Below are positions 26,167 to 35,616 of a stretch of 64,000 nucleotides of DNA, one piece after another. Within the stretch, counting starts at the first letter, position 1. Each line of letters begins with the position of its first letter. The stretch is taken from positions 4,945,001-5,009,000 of the forward strand of contig NZ_JACCFJ010000001.1 of assembly GCF_013410345.1 (NCBI RefSeq), read 5' to 3'. This stretch comes from Saccharopolyspora hordei (GTDB taxonomy: Bacteria > Actinomycetota > Actinomycetes > Mycobacteriales > Pseudonocardiaceae). The notes beneath the pieces were generated by a model. The model ran no database searches. It was not told where the DNA came from and saw only the letters and a list, made by a program, of their open reading frames with translations. A program made the position numbers and the translations under genes.

Positions 26167-29042
26167 CGGACATCGTCCCCACCCCGCTCGCCCGCACGGG
26201 TCGAGCGGTCGTCGTCATCGCCGTAGCCGATGCCGACCGATTCGAGCTCGAACTCGTCGAAGGTCTCGTCGAGGTCGTCGGGGTAGTCGTCCGTCGACCT
26301 CAGGGCGGGCACGGCGGAATCGGAGTTGGCCCCGTCGGCCGGTTGCAGCGCGCGCGGTTCCACCTCCTCCTCCCCGGCGGGGGTGGTGTCCAGCGCGTTG
26401 CGCAGGTGCTCCAGGTGCGGGCCGGAGAAGTCGATGCGGATCTTCTCCACGCCGCCCGCGCCGTCGCCGAAGATGAACTGGCGCGGCGAGCGGTCCCGCT
26501 CGGTGCTGCCGCGCGCCGGACCGGGCCGGCGGCCGAGGGCCGCGATGACCTGCTCGTACCCGGCGCCGACCGGCACCTTGAGCAGGCGCAGGGCGTCGGC
26601 CTGGGCCTGCTCGTCGTCGAGCCTGCCGATGAACACCGAGTCCAGCAGCGACACGAAGCCCTGGATGCGCAGGAAGTCGGCCGGGATCTGGCTGGACAGC
26701 AGCACCCGGACGTTCCACTTCCGGGAGTCGCGGGCGAACCGGTTCATCAGCACGCGCCCGGTCGGCACCTCGGAGAGGAAGAACGCCTCGTCGATCCACA
26801 CGCCCTTGCGCTCGTTCTTGGGCCGCTCGTAGATGGACCGCTGGGTCAGCCAGGCGGCCAGGTTGAGCATCTCCACGCCGAGCGCTTCGGCGTCGGTCCA
26901 GTGCTCCCGGCCCACGCCGTCCTTGGGCAGCGCCAGGCCCGCCATGGTGAGCACGGTGAGCCGGTCCTCACGGCGCTCGGAGTACGGGTCGGCGTCGGCT
27001 TCCGGGATGAGCAGCGACATGCGTTCCCGGATCTCGTCCAGGAAGTCGGCGACCACGACGGCGTGCTCGTGGTGCTCGCTGGCGTCGCGGCGCAGCGCCT
27101 CGAAGACCATGCCCGGGTGCGCGTCGGGACGGCCGCCGACCGCGCGGACCGCGCGCAGCAGCACGATCCGGGTCTGCGGCAGGCGGGCCACCTCGTAGGG
27201 CAGCAACCCGGTCAGCACGTCCAGCACCAGGCGGCGGCGGGTGGCCGCGGCCAGCGCGCGCTCCCGGCGCCAGCTGCGCTCCGGGTCGTCCTCGTCGACG
27301 AAGTGCTCCAGCTCCGGCTCGGCGACCACCCGGTACGGGTTGAGGATGCCGGGCTGGGCGTTGAGCAGGTTGATCGGCCGGGCGTAGGGCTTGAGCTCGG
27401 GCAGCTCGCACAGCGCGGCCAGCGGGCCGGACGGGTCCAGCAGCGTCCAGTGCGCCCCCGACCGCAGCGTCTTGTAGACGGTGCCGCCGCCGAGGAACGA
27501 CTTGCCACCGCCCAGGCCGGCGACGATGGCCGTCAGACCGGAGGCGTCCCGGACCTCCTGCGCCATCCACGGGTCCCAGGCCACCGGCCGCCGGGTGGCG
27601 GTGCAGGTCTCGCCGAGCAGGATGCCGCGCCGGTCGCCGACCTCCGCGGTGGCCTGCGGGACCGCCGAGGCTGCCCACACCACCGAACCGCGGCGCAGGT
27701 AGGCGCTGTTGGCCAGCGGCTCGCCGGGGATGAACTCGCGGGCCAGCGCGTACTGCGCCTCGGGGTGCTCGATGGCGATCTTGGGCTTGTACAGGTCGAG
27801 GATCTGCTGGGCCAGGCGCAGCGCGTCGCGCTCGGTGGGCCCGGAGACCGCCAGCCGCCACCAGGACTTGACCCGGGTGGCCAGCGCGGTGAACCCGGAG
27901 GTCATCTCGTCGTCGATCTCCAGCACCCGGGTGGCCTGGCGGGCCAGCGAGGTCGGCGGCTCCAGGCCGTGCTCCTCGGTGTAGTGCCGGACCTGCGAGC
28001 GGACCTTGTTCATCTGGCGCTGCAGCTCGCCGCTGACGTCCTCGGGGCGGCGCACGTAGATCCGCGCGGACCACTCCACCGGCGCGGGCATCCGGTCGGA
28101 GTGCTGCATCCACGGGTCGTCGATCTCGGGGATCTGCAGCCCGTGGGTCTGCCCGACGGTGAGCACCGCGACGTGCCGGACCACGCCCGCGTTCGACCCG
28201 GTGCGGCCGCGGACGGTCACCGTCGGCGCGTACGGGTCCTGGTGCATGTCGGAGGCGTCGGTGAACGACGCGAGGTCCTCGGGTTCCCACGGGGCGCCGG
28301 GCACCGCGGGCAGGTTGCGGGGCGCGGGCAGGCCCAGCGAGCACGAGCGGTGCATCAGCCAGGACATCTCCTCGGCCGTCACCGGGCGCCCGTCCAGCCC
28401 GGCCGAGCCGATGACCTGGTCCAGGTGCTCGATCTCGCTGTCCAGCGCGATGAGCTCGGCGTCCACCGCCTCCGGGAACACCTTGCGCAGCAGGGGCGCG
28501 GCCCGCTCGACGGCGCGGTCCACGACGTTGCGGGTCTGCACCTGGACGCCCAGGTAGACCTCCTTCTCCGCCATCGAGCGGCCCATCAGCTGCTGCTGCT
28601 CGCCGACCATGTAGTCGTCGAAGCTCAGCGCGCCGGGGACGTCCGGGAGCGGGTTGCGCGCGTTGTGCACGTGCGCCTCCGCCCACATCCGGATCGGGTA
28701 GGGCCGGTTGGTCACGCGCAGGTGCAGCCAGCGGCCCTGCAGCTCGGCGTACTGGCCGGCGATGGCGGCGATCAGGTCCTGGCGCTGCGAGTCCGAGCGG
28801 AACGACCAGCGCTGCGGGGACAGCCGGTACCAGGCGAAGACGTCCTGGCCGGTGCGCAGCAGGTGGCCGTCGATGGACCGCGCCGCGATGGACGGCGTGT
28901 AGGTCGGGATGGACTGCTCGTCACCCGGGGTCCGGCCTCGCTTGCGGGGCCTGCTCTTGGAACTGCGGACCTTGCCGTGCGAACCGCGGGGGGCCGGAGC
29001 CTGGTGCGTGTTGCGCTCACGGCCTCGCCGGCGACCGAACAC
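26163..29042 (-). CDS. VirB4/TraC-type ATPase of a type IV secretion-like system
   Basis: 959 residues. The first 45 are basic and disordered. Walker A is GLGGGKS near residue 507 and Walker B is GVWIDEAFFL near 749, with LLSSQIPADFL and ARDSRKWN in the second half of the motor. Such ATPases power assembly of the secretion channel at the inner membrane. Length and order of blocks fit VirB4 better than a TraG/VirD4 coupling protein. The C-terminal 80 residues are acidic (DDYPDDLDETFDEFELES). It overlaps the PrgI-like gene by 26 bases at its start. Confidence 0.88.
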   Translation of the reverse strand: MFGRRRGRERNTHQAPAPRGSHGKVRSSKSRPRKRGRTPGDEQSIPTYTPSIAARSIDGHLLRTGQDVFAWYRLSPQRWSFRSDSQRQDLIAAIAGQYAELQGRWLHLRVTNRPYPIRMWAEAHVHNARNPLPDVPGALSFDDYMVGEQQQLMGRSMAEKEVYLGVQVQTRNVVDRAVERAAPLLRKVFPEAVDAELIALDSEIEHLDQVIGSAGLDGRPVTAEEMSWLMHRSCSLGLPAPRNLPAVPGAPWEPEDLASFTDASDMHQDPYAPTVTVRGRTGSNAGVVRHVAVLTVGQTHGLQIPEIDDPWMQHSDRMPAPVEWSARIYVRRPEDVSGELQRQMNKVRSQVRHYTEEHGLEPPTSLARQATRVLEIDDEMTSGFTALATRVKSWWRLAVSGPTERDALRLAQQILDLYKPKIAIEHPEAQYALAREFIPGEPLANSAYLRRGSVVWAASAVPQATAEVGDRRGILLGETCTATRRPVAWDPWMAQEVRDASGLTAIVAGLGGGKSFLGGGTVYKTLRSGAHWTLLDPSGPLAALCELPELKPYARPINLLNAQPGILNPYRVVAEPELEHFVDEDDPERSWRRERALAAATRRRLVLDVLTGLLPYEVARLPQTRIVLLRAVRAVGGRPDAHPGMVFEALRRDASEHHEHAVVVADFLDEIRERMSLLIPEADADPYSERREDRLTVLTMAGLALPKDGVGREHWTDAEALGVEMLNLAAWLTQRSIYERPKNERKGVWIDEAFFLSEVPTGRVLMNRFARDSRKWNVRVLLSSQIPADFLRIQGFVSLLDSVFIGRLDDEQAQADALRLLKVPVGAGYEQVIAALGRRPGPARGSTERDRSPRQFIFGDGAGGVEKIRIDFSGPHLEHLRNALDTTPAGEEEVEPRALQPADGANSDSAVPALRSTDDYPDDLDETFDEFELESVGIGYGDDDDRSTRAGERGGDDVR

Positions 29043-29565
29043 CGCGAACCTCCTTGCTGCGCGCGCGCCTGCTGGGAACCGTGCTGCGGGCCGCCGGTTG
29101 CCTGGACCGGGCGGTCCGCTGCTGCTGCCGCTGTGGGTGGCCGCGGTGGGCCTGCTTCGTGGGGGGTGTGCCGCGCCGGGTGGTCTTCTGCTTCTGCTTC
29201 GGGCGCGGGCGTTCCGCGCGGACGCGGATCCGCGCCGCGCTGGCCGCTCCCCCGCGCCCGGAGGTCTTCTCCCGGGGCGCGGTGAGCTCGCGCAGCCACA
29301 TCGTCATGACTGCGCCGAGCGGCCGCTCGTGCCCGATCTTCGCGCAGATGATGCGGGTGACGATGATCGTGATGACCACGGCCCACGCGGTGGAGAAGAA
29401 GCCGAAGCCGATGTTCATCCGGCGCTCGATCGCCAGGACGATCAGGAACACCACGATCCCGACGCCCCAGGCGACGTAGCGGGCTCGCCACGGGAAGGTC
29501 GCCTTCGGCGGTCCGAGCCAGACCGCGTCCACCCGGTAGATCTCGTCGTCGGTGCGTATTCGCAC
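29017..29565 (-). CDS. PrgI-family membrane protein (VirB3-like)
   Basis: 182 residues from GTG 29565, five bases after the upstream stop; the longer frame upstream overlaps the pilin-like gene and reads as shadow sequence. Residues 1-25 (VRIRTDDEIYRVDAVWLGPP) resemble the opening of PrgI-family proteins. Two membrane helices follow at about 35-50 and 60-78, then a very basic tail of 100 residues. PrgI proteins sit just upstream of VirB4 in Gram-positive conjugation operons, as here. The basic tail may touch DNA, lipid or the ATPase. Confidence 0.75.
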   Translation of the reverse strand: MRIRTDDEIYRVDAVWLGPPKATFPWRARYVAWGVGIVVFLIVLAIERRMNIGFGFFSTAWAVVITIIVTRIICAKIGHERPLGAVMTMWLRELTAPREKTSGRGGAASAARIRVRAERPRPKQKQKTTRRGTPPTKQAHRGHPQRQQQRTARSRQPAARSTVPSRRARSKEVRGVRSPARP

Positions 29566-29569
29566 TGGA

Positions 29570-29860
29570 TCAGCCCCCAGTGCTGAACAGGCCGGCGATG
29601 AACGTGCCGATGTCCACGCCGGCGTTGGTGACCGCCAGTCCGATGATCGCGAGCGCCACGACGACGCCACCGACGCGACGCATGACGCCGGCGTTGTCGC
29701 CCTTGCCGCCGCCCAGCCACAGCAGCAGGATCGCGACGGTCAGCAGCAGCAGCGGGAGCAGGTTGTCGAGGATCCAGCCACGAATGCCTTCTGTGCCCAG
29801 CTGCGTCTGCTGCGCCAGTACGTCCAGTTGCGCCAGTGTGTCCAGCGACGTGGCGATCAT
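29570..29860 (-). CDS. Two-helix small membrane protein, VirB2/pilin-like
   Basis: 96 residues: a polar N-terminus (residues 1-33), helix one at about 34-49 (LLPLLLLTVAILLLWLGG), a short basic loop GGKGDNAGVMRR, and helix two at about 63-90. This is the two-helix hairpin layout of VirB2/TrbC pilins. It is the first gene of the minus-strand operon. Its ATG follows AGGGG by about seven bases. No cleavable signal is obvious, unlike many VirB2 proteins. Confidence 0.7.
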   Translation of the reverse strand: MIATSLDTLAQLDVLAQQTQLGTEGIRGWILDNLLPLLLLTVAILLLWLGGGKGDNAGVMRRVGGVVVALAIIGLAVTNAGVDIGTFIAGLFSTGG

Positions 29861-30529
29861 CTCTTTACCCCTGAATGCGCGGAGTGTCGTCGGGCCGGTA
29901 CCTCAGCGCGCCGGCGGTGATCCGGCGCGCAGGTACGAGTAGAACATGACATGGTCACCAGAAGTAGTGGTTGCGAACTCGGGTGTGGCGGCGCTCGGTG
30001 GCGCCGACCGCCTGCCGTCACGCCGCGAATAGGCCGATCGGGTTCGCCACTTCCGGCGCACAGCCGGGGGGAACGCGCCTACCAGGCCGGTTTCCGCGTG
30101 GAATCTCGTGGCTGTTCACCCGCTTGCGAACCCCTTCGTGACGCACCGTGCACGACTCGGTCATCCAGTGGATTTCCGCACATCGCGTCATGATGCACCC
30201 GACCGGATCACGCGAACGTGGGCTCGCGGGAGCGGATCGGGCTGAGGTGATCTCGACGCGCTGTCTCAGCGTAGCGGCTCGTGCACAGCGACCGACGGGC
30301 AGGGCCACCGGCGGGCCGCAACCCGGAGTGCACAGTGGACGATCCACTCGACCGGGCCAGGCCCCGGGCTCCCCGGCCGCCGGGTGCGCGATCCCCGCAG
30401 CTCAGAGGCGTTGCGAGCCGCGGGGTTCCGGCGCTCGGCCGACCCGGCGACAGCGAGCCGCTCGCGGCCCCGCCGCGATCGTCGTGCCTGGTCAGCCACG
30501 GCGGGAGGCGCCTCGACGCGGCTGGAGGG
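29861..30529. other. Noncoding region between the secretion-like operon and rnpB
   Basis: About 670 bases with no gene I can support. It includes the leader and presumably the promoter of the minus-strand secretion-like operon, with a remarkable inverted repeat at 29898-29936. The open frames here have shadow-like, arginine-rich translations. A copy of the recurrent CACAGTGGAC motif lies at 30331-30340. Confidence 0.5.
29898..29936 (-). promoter_or_regulatory. Long inverted repeat in the leader of the secretion-like operon
   Basis: GTACCT, CA, GCGCGCCGG, a seven-base loop, CCGGCGCGC and AGGTAC: nine perfect pairs, a two-base bulge, then six more perfect pairs. It ends 38 bases before the first start codon. 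It could be an attenuator hairpin, a terminator shielding the operon, or an operator. Confidence 0.5.
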
Positions 30530-30550
30530 GCGGTGGTCCGACGCCACCGC
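30530..30550 (-). terminator. rnpB terminator hairpin
   Basis: Arms GCGGTGG (30530-30536) and CCACCGC (30544-30550) pair perfectly around a seven-base loop, 14 bases beyond the rnpB 3' end. Confidence 0.6.
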
Positions 30551-30564
30551 GAGGACGGGAGCGG

Positions 30565-30957
30565 ATGAGTCGGCCTGTAAGCCGGATTCTGTTCCTGGGC
30601 GCCTTGCGGCGGTCCCATTCGGTGACCATCCATCTAGGCCGACCGTCGCCGGCCGGCTCGTGCAGCCTACCCGCGGACTCGGACGGGCCGCCCTCGAACG
30701 TCCGCGCAGACGCCTGGTCGGCGTCCTCTTGGCCTTGCTCCGGGTGGGGTTTACCGAGCCACCCCGGTCACCCGAGGTGCTGGTGGTCTCTTACACCACC
30801 CTTTCACCCTTACCCGGCGGGTGTCCGCCGGGCGGTCTGCTCTCTGTGGCACTGTCCCGCGGGTCGCCCCGGGTTGCCGTTAGCAACCACCCTGCCCTGT
30901 GGAGTCCGGACTTTCCTCGACGGGAGCAACCCCGCCGCGGTCACCCAGCCGGCTCAT
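30565..30957 (-). ncRNA. rnpB: RNase P RNA (type A)
   Basis: About 393 bases on the minus strand. The diagnostic 5' element GAGGAAAGTCCGGACTC (P4 strand) is at about 30917-30901. The conserved GGGTGAAAGGGTGG block occurs near 30800, and the ACAGAATCCGGCTTACAG block near the 3' end supplies the other P4 strand. The extreme ends, GAGCCGGC and GCCGACTC, fit the P1 helix loosely, so the exact ends may be off by a few bases. It is the catalytic RNA that trims the 5' leader of pre-tRNAs together with RnpA protein. Confidence 0.96.
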
Positions 30958-30968
30958 CCGCACCCTCG

Positions 30969-30974
30969 AGTCTA
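30969..30974 (-). promoter_or_regulatory. Probable -10 element of rnpB
   Basis: TAGACT on the minus strand, about ten bases upstream of the predicted rnpB 5' end. The -35 region is weak by eye. Confidence 0.4.
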
Positions 30975-31235
30975 GAACGCCGCCGGGGCGCGACGGGTTC
31001 CGGCCCCAGGCTCCGACCGCCCGCAGGCCGGTCCGGCGCAGGCGCTCCCGAGCGGCGCGGTCGGCGCCGGGGCGGTCCAGTCCGAGCAGCCCGGCGCCGA
31101 GCGCCGGCGACGGCCGGGCACCAGCAGGTGAGGTGCTGGAGGCGTCGCCGAAGTGATGCGGGACGATCAGCGGCCACAGCGGTGCCGGTCCGCTCGGAGC
31201 GCGCGGGGCACGCCGCGCCGGGCGACCAGGTGCGG

Positions 31236-32396
31236 CTACTGCCAGTGGGAGATGTCGTTGACCAGGCGGACCGAGGAGTGGCCGTCCGGGTAGAACTCCA
31301 CGATGGACAGCGAGGCCAGGTCCAGGTGGAGGCTGTAGAACATCTCCGGCCCCACGCCCAGGGCCAGCCGGAGCAGCGACTTGATCGGCGTCACGTGGCT
31401 GACCACGACGATCGTCCGGCCCGCGTAGCGCTCGAGGAGGTCGTCGCGGGCGACGGCGACCCGTCGGTAGACCTCGTCGAGGCTCTCCCCGCCCGGCGGC
31501 ACGACGGTCGGGTCGCCGAGCCACCGGCGGTGCAGCTGCGGGTACCCCTCGGCCGCCTCCTGGAAGGTCAAGCCCTCCCACTCACCGAAGTCGGTCTCCA
31601 GCAACCCGTCGTGGAAGTGCAGCTCGCCGCCGGTCGCGTCGACGACCGCCTGCGCGGTCTGCCGGGTGCGCTGGAGCGGCGAGGCGATCACCGGGGCCGC
31701 GCCGGACGGCGTGACCACCCCGTCCATCGCCGCCAGCCGCTCGCCCGCCGCGCGGACCTGCCGCTCGCCCAGCTCGGTCAGCGCGACGTCGCCGCGCCCG
31801 GAGTAGCGCCGCTCGACCGACAGCGGGGTCTGGCCGTGCCGGAGCAGCAGCATCCGCGTGGGCGTGCCGACCGCGCCGCGCCACGCGCCCGCCCGGGTGC
31901 GCGCACCCGACTCGCGGTCGGCGGGCTCGGCCGGTGCGGGTTCAGCGAGCGTGCCGGGTCCGGCGGACTCGGCGGCCCCGCCCCCACTCGCCTGCCGGTC
32001 CATCGCCTCGTTGGCCAGCCGGTCGGCGTGCGCGTTCTCCGCGCGCGGCACCCAGCTGAAGCGCACCCGCTCGAACCCGGCCACCAGCTCGCGCGCCTCG
32101 GCGGCCAGCGGCTGCAGGTTCGCGTGCTTGACCTTCCAGCGGCCCGCCATCTGCTCGATGACCAGCTTGGAGTCCATCCGCACGTCGACCTCGACGGCGC
32201 CCAGCTCGGCGGCCGCCCGCAGCCCGGCGATCAACCCCTGGTACTCGGCGACGTTGTTGGTGGTCTCGCCCAGCCCGATCGAGCGCTCCGCCAGCACCGC
32301 ACCGGAGGCGGCGTCGCGCACCACCGCGCCGCAGCCCGCGGGACCGGGGTTGCCGCGCGCCCCGCCGTCCGCCTCGACCAGGACGGCCGAGCTCAC
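31236..32396 (-). CDS. Bifunctional RNase H / histidine phosphatase
   Basis: 386 residues from GTG 32396, sharing GTGA with the upstream stop. Residues 1-135 are RNase HI: the metal-binding acids sit in VEADGGARGNPGP, NNVAEYQGLIAGL, RMDSKLVIEQM and NAHADRLANEA. An alanine/proline linker follows to about residue 185. Residues 190-386 are a phosphoglycerate-mutase-like phosphatase with LLLRHGQTPLS and the second histidine in VVVVSHVTPIKS. The M. tuberculosis homologue Rv2228c has the same fusion; its phosphatase half is linked to alpha-ribazole phosphate in cobalamin synthesis. That fits cobC and cobD nearby. The two activities in one chain are established for the family. Confidence 0.94.
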   Translation of the reverse strand: MSSAVLVEADGGARGNPGPAGCGAVVRDAASGAVLAERSIGLGETTNNVAEYQGLIAGLRAAAELGAVEVDVRMDSKLVIEQMAGRWKVKHANLQPLAAEARELVAGFERVRFSWVPRAENAHADRLANEAMDRQASGGGAAESAGPGTLAEPAPAEPADRESGARTRAGAWRGAVGTPTRMLLLRHGQTPLSVERRYSGRGDVALTELGERQVRAAGERLAAMDGVVTPSGAAPVIASPLQRTRQTAQAVVDATGGELHFHDGLLETDFGEWEGLTFQEAAEGYPQLHRRWLGDPTVVPPGGESLDEVYRRVAVARDDLLERYAGRTIVVVSHVTPIKSLLRLALGVGPEMFYSLHLDLASLSIVEFYPDGHSSVRLVNDISHWQ

Positions 32397-33124
32397 CGGT
32401 TCTCCCCGGTGCGCACCAGGATGGCGCCGCACTCCTCGCAGCGGACCACGTCGTCGGCGGCCGCGTCACGGACCTCGATCAGCGCGGTGCGGTCCAGCTC
32501 GATCCGGCACGCGCCGCACCGCGAGCCCTGCAGCAGCCCGGCGGCGATGCCGCCCTTGGCGCGGATGCGCTCGTACAGCGCGACGAGACCCTCCGGCAGC
32601 TCCGCGACGATCCGGTCCCGCTCGCCCTGGGTCCGGGTGTGCGCCACCTCCAGGTCGGCCAGGGCCTGGTCACGGCGCTCCTGCACCTCGGCCAGCCGCC
32701 GCTCGGCCTCGCTCAGCGCCTCGCGGGACTTGGTCACGTTCATCTCGAGCGCTTCGCGCTGCTCCATGACCTCGAGCTGCTCGTCCTCGAGGATGCCCTG
32801 GCGCCGCGCCAGCGTCTCCAGCTCGTGCTCCAGGTCCTCCAGCTGCTTGGCCGAGGCGCCCGAGGCCATCAGGTCGCGGTCCCGCTGCTCGCGCTTGCGC
32901 ACCTGCTCGACCTCGTTCTCCAGGCGCTTGATCTCGCGCTCGATGTCGTTGAACGCGGTCTCGGCCACCACGAGCTCGTCGCGCTTGGCCCGCACCTCCC
33001 GCTCGGCCTCGCCGATCTGTTCCAGCTCGGGCAGCGACCGCCGCCGGTGCTGGACGCGGTTGAGCTCCGCGTCCGCCTCCGCGAGGTCGAGCAGCCGTCG
33101 TTGCACAGCGGGGTCGGCTTTCAC
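32393..33124 (-). CDS. Coiled-coil zinc-ribbon protein (CT398/Rv2229c-like)
   Basis: 243 residues from GTG 33124, which shares bases with the Nif3 stop. Residues 10-180 form a long charged coiled coil. The C-terminus is a zinc ribbon with two CxxC pairs, [11 protein letters not shown] and [11 protein letters not shown]. The start was chosen because upstream residues look noncoding and because the overlap pattern repeats through this operon. In the family the protein is thought to bind nucleic acid or act as an adaptor; its function is unknown. Confidence 0.9.
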   Translation of the reverse strand: MKADPAVQRRLLDLAEADAELNRVQHRRRSLPELEQIGEAEREVRAKRDELVVAETAFNDIEREIKRLENEVEQVRKREQRDRDLMASGASAKQLEDLEHELETLARRQGILEDEQLEVMEQREALEMNVTKSREALSEAERRLAEVQERRDQALADLEVAHTRTQGERDRIVAELPEGLVALYERIRAKGGIAAGLLQGSRCGACRIELDRTALIEVRDAAADDVVRCEECGAILVRTGENR

Positions 33125-33978
33125 GCCAGCGCCCTCCCAGGGTCGGATGCCGCACCGGCGTGGAGCGTCCACGGGTCGGTCCGGCGGGTGGAAACGAGGA
33201 CTTCGACTGTATCCGGCAGCGCGGCGGCGACGATGTCCGCGGCCTGCTGGCACCACGGCCACTCGCTGGCCCAGTGGGCCACGTCCACCAGCGCGGGCAC
33301 CTCGGTGCCCGGCACGTCGGCCCGCGCGACGTGCTCGCCGGCCGGGTGGTGCCGCAGGTCAGCGGTGACGTAGGCGTCGACGCCGGCCGCCGCGGCGGTG
33401 GCCAGGAACGAGTCGCCGGCGCCGCCGCACACCGCCACGGTGCGGATCGGGCGCTCCGGCTCGCCCGCGCCGCGCACGCCCCACGCCGTGGTGGGCAGGC
33501 TCTGCGCCACGCGCGCGACGAAGTCGCGGAACGGTTCGGCCTCGGGCAGCTCGCCGATGCGCCCCAACCCGGTGCTGGCGCCCTCGGCGTGCGGGGCCAG
33601 CGGGCGGTCCACGGTCAGGCCGAGCGCCCCGGCCAGTGCGTCCGACACTCCCGGCACGGCGCTGTCGGCGTTGGTGTGCGCGCAGTACAGGCCGATGCCG
33701 GAGCGGATCAACCGGTGCACGACACGGCCCTTGGGGTCGTCGGCGGGCACGCCGTGCACGCCGCGCAGCAGCAGCGGGTGGTGCGAGACCAGCAGCTGCG
33801 CCCCGAAGTCGACCGCTTCGTCCACTGTGGCCTCGACCGGGTCCACGCAGAACAGCACCCGCTGCACCAGCGCCTCCGGGTCGCCGCACACCAGGCCGAC
33901 CGCGTCCCAGCTCTCCGCCAGGTCGGTCGGGTAGGCCGCCTCCAAGGCCTCGACCACATCCCGAATCCGAACCGCCAC
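33121..33978 (-). CDS. Nif3-like dinuclear metal-centre protein
   Basis: 285 residues. Start taken at GTG 33978 ([17 protein letters not shown]), which lines up with Rv2230c; GTG 34005 gives nine extra residues. Metal ligands are seen in [11 protein letters not shown], the CAHTNADSA block and the C-terminal [10 protein letters not shown]. It is shorter than Rv2230c (about 380 residues) because it appears to lack the inserted PII-like domain in the middle. Nif3 proteins form hexameric toroids; their biochemical role is still unclear. Overlaps of GTGA type join it to its neighbours. Confidence 0.9.
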   Translation of the reverse strand: MAVRIRDVVEALEAAYPTDLAESWDAVGLVCGDPEALVQRVLFCVDPVEATVDEAVDFGAQLLVSHHPLLLRGVHGVPADDPKGRVVHRLIRSGIGLYCAHTNADSAVPGVSDALAGALGLTVDRPLAPHAEGASTGLGRIGELPEAEPFRDFVARVAQSLPTTAWGVRGAGEPERPIRTVAVCGGAGDSFLATAAAAGVDAYVTADLRHHPAGEHVARADVPGTEVPALVDVAHWASEWPWCQQAADIVAAALPDTVEVLVSTRRTDPWTLHAGAASDPGRALA

Positions 33979-33982
33979 CGGT

Positions 33983-35032
33983 TCACCCCCGTCCCAGAAC
34001 GTCACGAAAGGCCTTGACCAGCAAGGCGTTGTGCTCCGGGTCGCGCACCGCGACCCGGAGGTGGTCGGCGCCGAGGCCGGGGAAGGTGTCGCCGCGCCGC
34101 ACGGCCACCCCCCGCTCCCGCAGCTCCGCCCGCACCCGCTCGCCCCCGTCGACCCGCAGCAGCAGGAACGGCGCCCGCGCGGGCAGCACGACCTCCACGC
34201 CCGGGAGCGCGGTCAGCTCGGCCACCAGCCCGTCCCGGTGCGCGGTGAACTCGGCCGCAGCCCGCTCCGACTCGGCCAGCGCGCCCGGCTCGCAGCAGGC
34301 GCGCACCGCCTCCAGCACCAGCGAGCCGATCGGCCAGTGCGGGCGGGTGCGGGCGAGCCGGGCCAGCAGCTCCGGCGTGCCCAGGGCGTACCCGGCGCGC
34401 AGTCCCGGCAGGCCCCACATCTTGGTGAGGCTGCGCAGCACCAGCAGCCCCGGGTCGCGGCGACCGGCCAGCGACTCCGGCTCGCCCGGCACGGTGTCGG
34501 CGAAGGCCTCGTCGACGACCACGACCCGGCCCGGCCGCAGCAGCCGCTCGACCTCCGCGGCCGGGTGCAGGACCGACGTGGGGTTGGTCGGGTTGCCCAG
34601 CACCACCAGGTCCGCCTGCTCCGGCACGGCCTCGGCGTCGAGCCGGTAGCCGTCGGCGGGGTCCAGCTGCACCCGGGTCACCGCCACCCCGGCGGTGCGC
34701 AGCGCCACCTCCGGTTCGGTGAACGACGGGTGCACCAGCGCGGCCAGCCGGGGACGCAGCGACGGCAGCAGCGAGAAGCCCTCGGCAGCGCCCGCGAGCA
34801 GCAGCACCTCGTCGGCGTCCCGGCCGTGGCGGGCGGCGGCGGCCGCGCGGGCGGCCGCGTCGTCGGCGGCCGACGGGTAGCGGCCGAGGTCGTCCAGCGC
34901 CGCGGCGAGGCGCTGGCGCAGCCAGGCCGGCGGGCGGTCCAGCCGGACGTTCACCGCGAAGTCGAGCAGCCCGCTCTCGGCATCCACGTCGCCGTGGTGG
35001 CGCAACGGGTCCTGGTCGTGCTCGCTGCTCAT
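33983..35032 (-). CDS. cobC: CobC-type PLP-dependent aminotransferase/decarboxylase
   Basis: 349 residues from ATG 35032. It has the fold type I aminotransferase pattern: [38 protein letters not shown], and the PLP lysine in [17 protein letters not shown] near residue 205. The histidinol-phosphate aminotransferase/CobD subfamily includes L-threonine-phosphate decarboxylase, which makes the aminopropanol arm of cobalamin. Actinobacterial annotation calls this gene cobC, and Rv2231c lies in the same order. It begins the minus-strand operon cobC, nif3, zinc ribbon, RNase H/phosphatase. It is divergent from ptpA. Confidence 0.88.
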   Translation of the reverse strand: MSSEHDQDPLRHHGDVDAESGLLDFAVNVRLDRPPAWLRQRLAAALDDLGRYPSAADDAAARAAAAARHGRDADEVLLLAGAAEGFSLLPSLRPRLAALVHPSFTEPEVALRTAGVAVTRVQLDPADGYRLDAEAVPEQADLVVLGNPTNPTSVLHPAAEVERLLRPGRVVVVDEAFADTVPGEPESLAGRRDPGLLVLRSLTKMWGLPGLRAGYALGTPELLARLARTRPHWPIGSLVLEAVRACCEPGALAESERAAAEFTAHRDGLVAELTALPGVEVVLPARAPFLLLRVDGGERVRAELRERGVAVRRGDTFPGLGADHLRVAVRDPEHNALLVKAFRDVLGRG

Positions 35033-35157
35033 CGACGGGAAGTCTAACCAGGACAGGATCTGCGCCGTCGGGGCGAGCGCCCCCGGCGAGCACAGTGGTC
35101 ACACCGCGGTGCCGCGCTCGGCGGCGCGCCGCCGAGCGGCACGTATCCTCGGCAGAC

Positions 35158-35616
35158 GTGCACATCTCCTTCATCTGCTCCGGCAACATCTGCCGGTCCC
35201 CGATGGCCGCCCTGGTGTTCCGCGAACGGCTGCGGCGGGAGGGCCTCGACGGGCAGGTCGAGGTCTCCAGCGCGGGGACCGGACCGTGGCACGTCGGCGA
35301 ACCGGCCGACCCGCGGACCGCGAAGGTGCTGGCCGACAACGGCTACCCCACCGAGCACGTCGCCGCGCAGATCGACGACCACCACCTGGGCGCGGACCTG
35401 CTGCTGGCGATGGACGCCGGGCACCTGCGCGCGGTCCGCCGCCTCGTCGACGACCCGTCGAAGGTGCGGTTGATGCGCTCCTTCGACCCCGGGGCCGAGG
35501 AGGGGGCCGAGGTGCCGGACCCGTACTACGGCGGTCCGCGCGGCTTCGACGACGTGCTGGCGATGGTCGAGGCCGCGATGCCCGGCCTGGTCGACTGGGT
35601 CCGCGAGCGGGTGTGA
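35158..35616 (+). CDS. ptpA: Low-molecular-weight protein tyrosine phosphatase
   Basis: 152 residues from GTG 35158. The P-loop CSGNICRS (Cx5R) opens the protein and the acid catalyst is the Asp in DPYYGG near residue 122. Clear homologue of mycobacterial PtpA, in the same position relative to cobC and cobD. Mycobacterial PtpA is secreted and acts on host proteins; here a housekeeping role is more likely. The stop overlaps the start of a fructosamine-kinase gene by four bases. Human LMW-PTP-A was described as a protein-ribulosamine-5-phosphatase, which suggests a joint role with that kinase. Confidence 0.93.
   Translation: MHISFICSGNICRSPMAALVFRERLRREGLDGQVEVSSAGTGPWHVGEPADPRTAKVLADNGYPTEHVAAQIDDHHLGADLLLAMDAGHLRAVRRLVDDPSKVRLMRSFDPGAEEGAEVPDPYYGGPRGFDDVLAMVEAAMPGLVDWVRERV

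Noticed and set aside
22023..29860. Integrative conjugative element
   Set aside because: No integrase, relaxase, coupling protein, att repeats or tRNA boundary seen in the window; only the channel-type genes are present.
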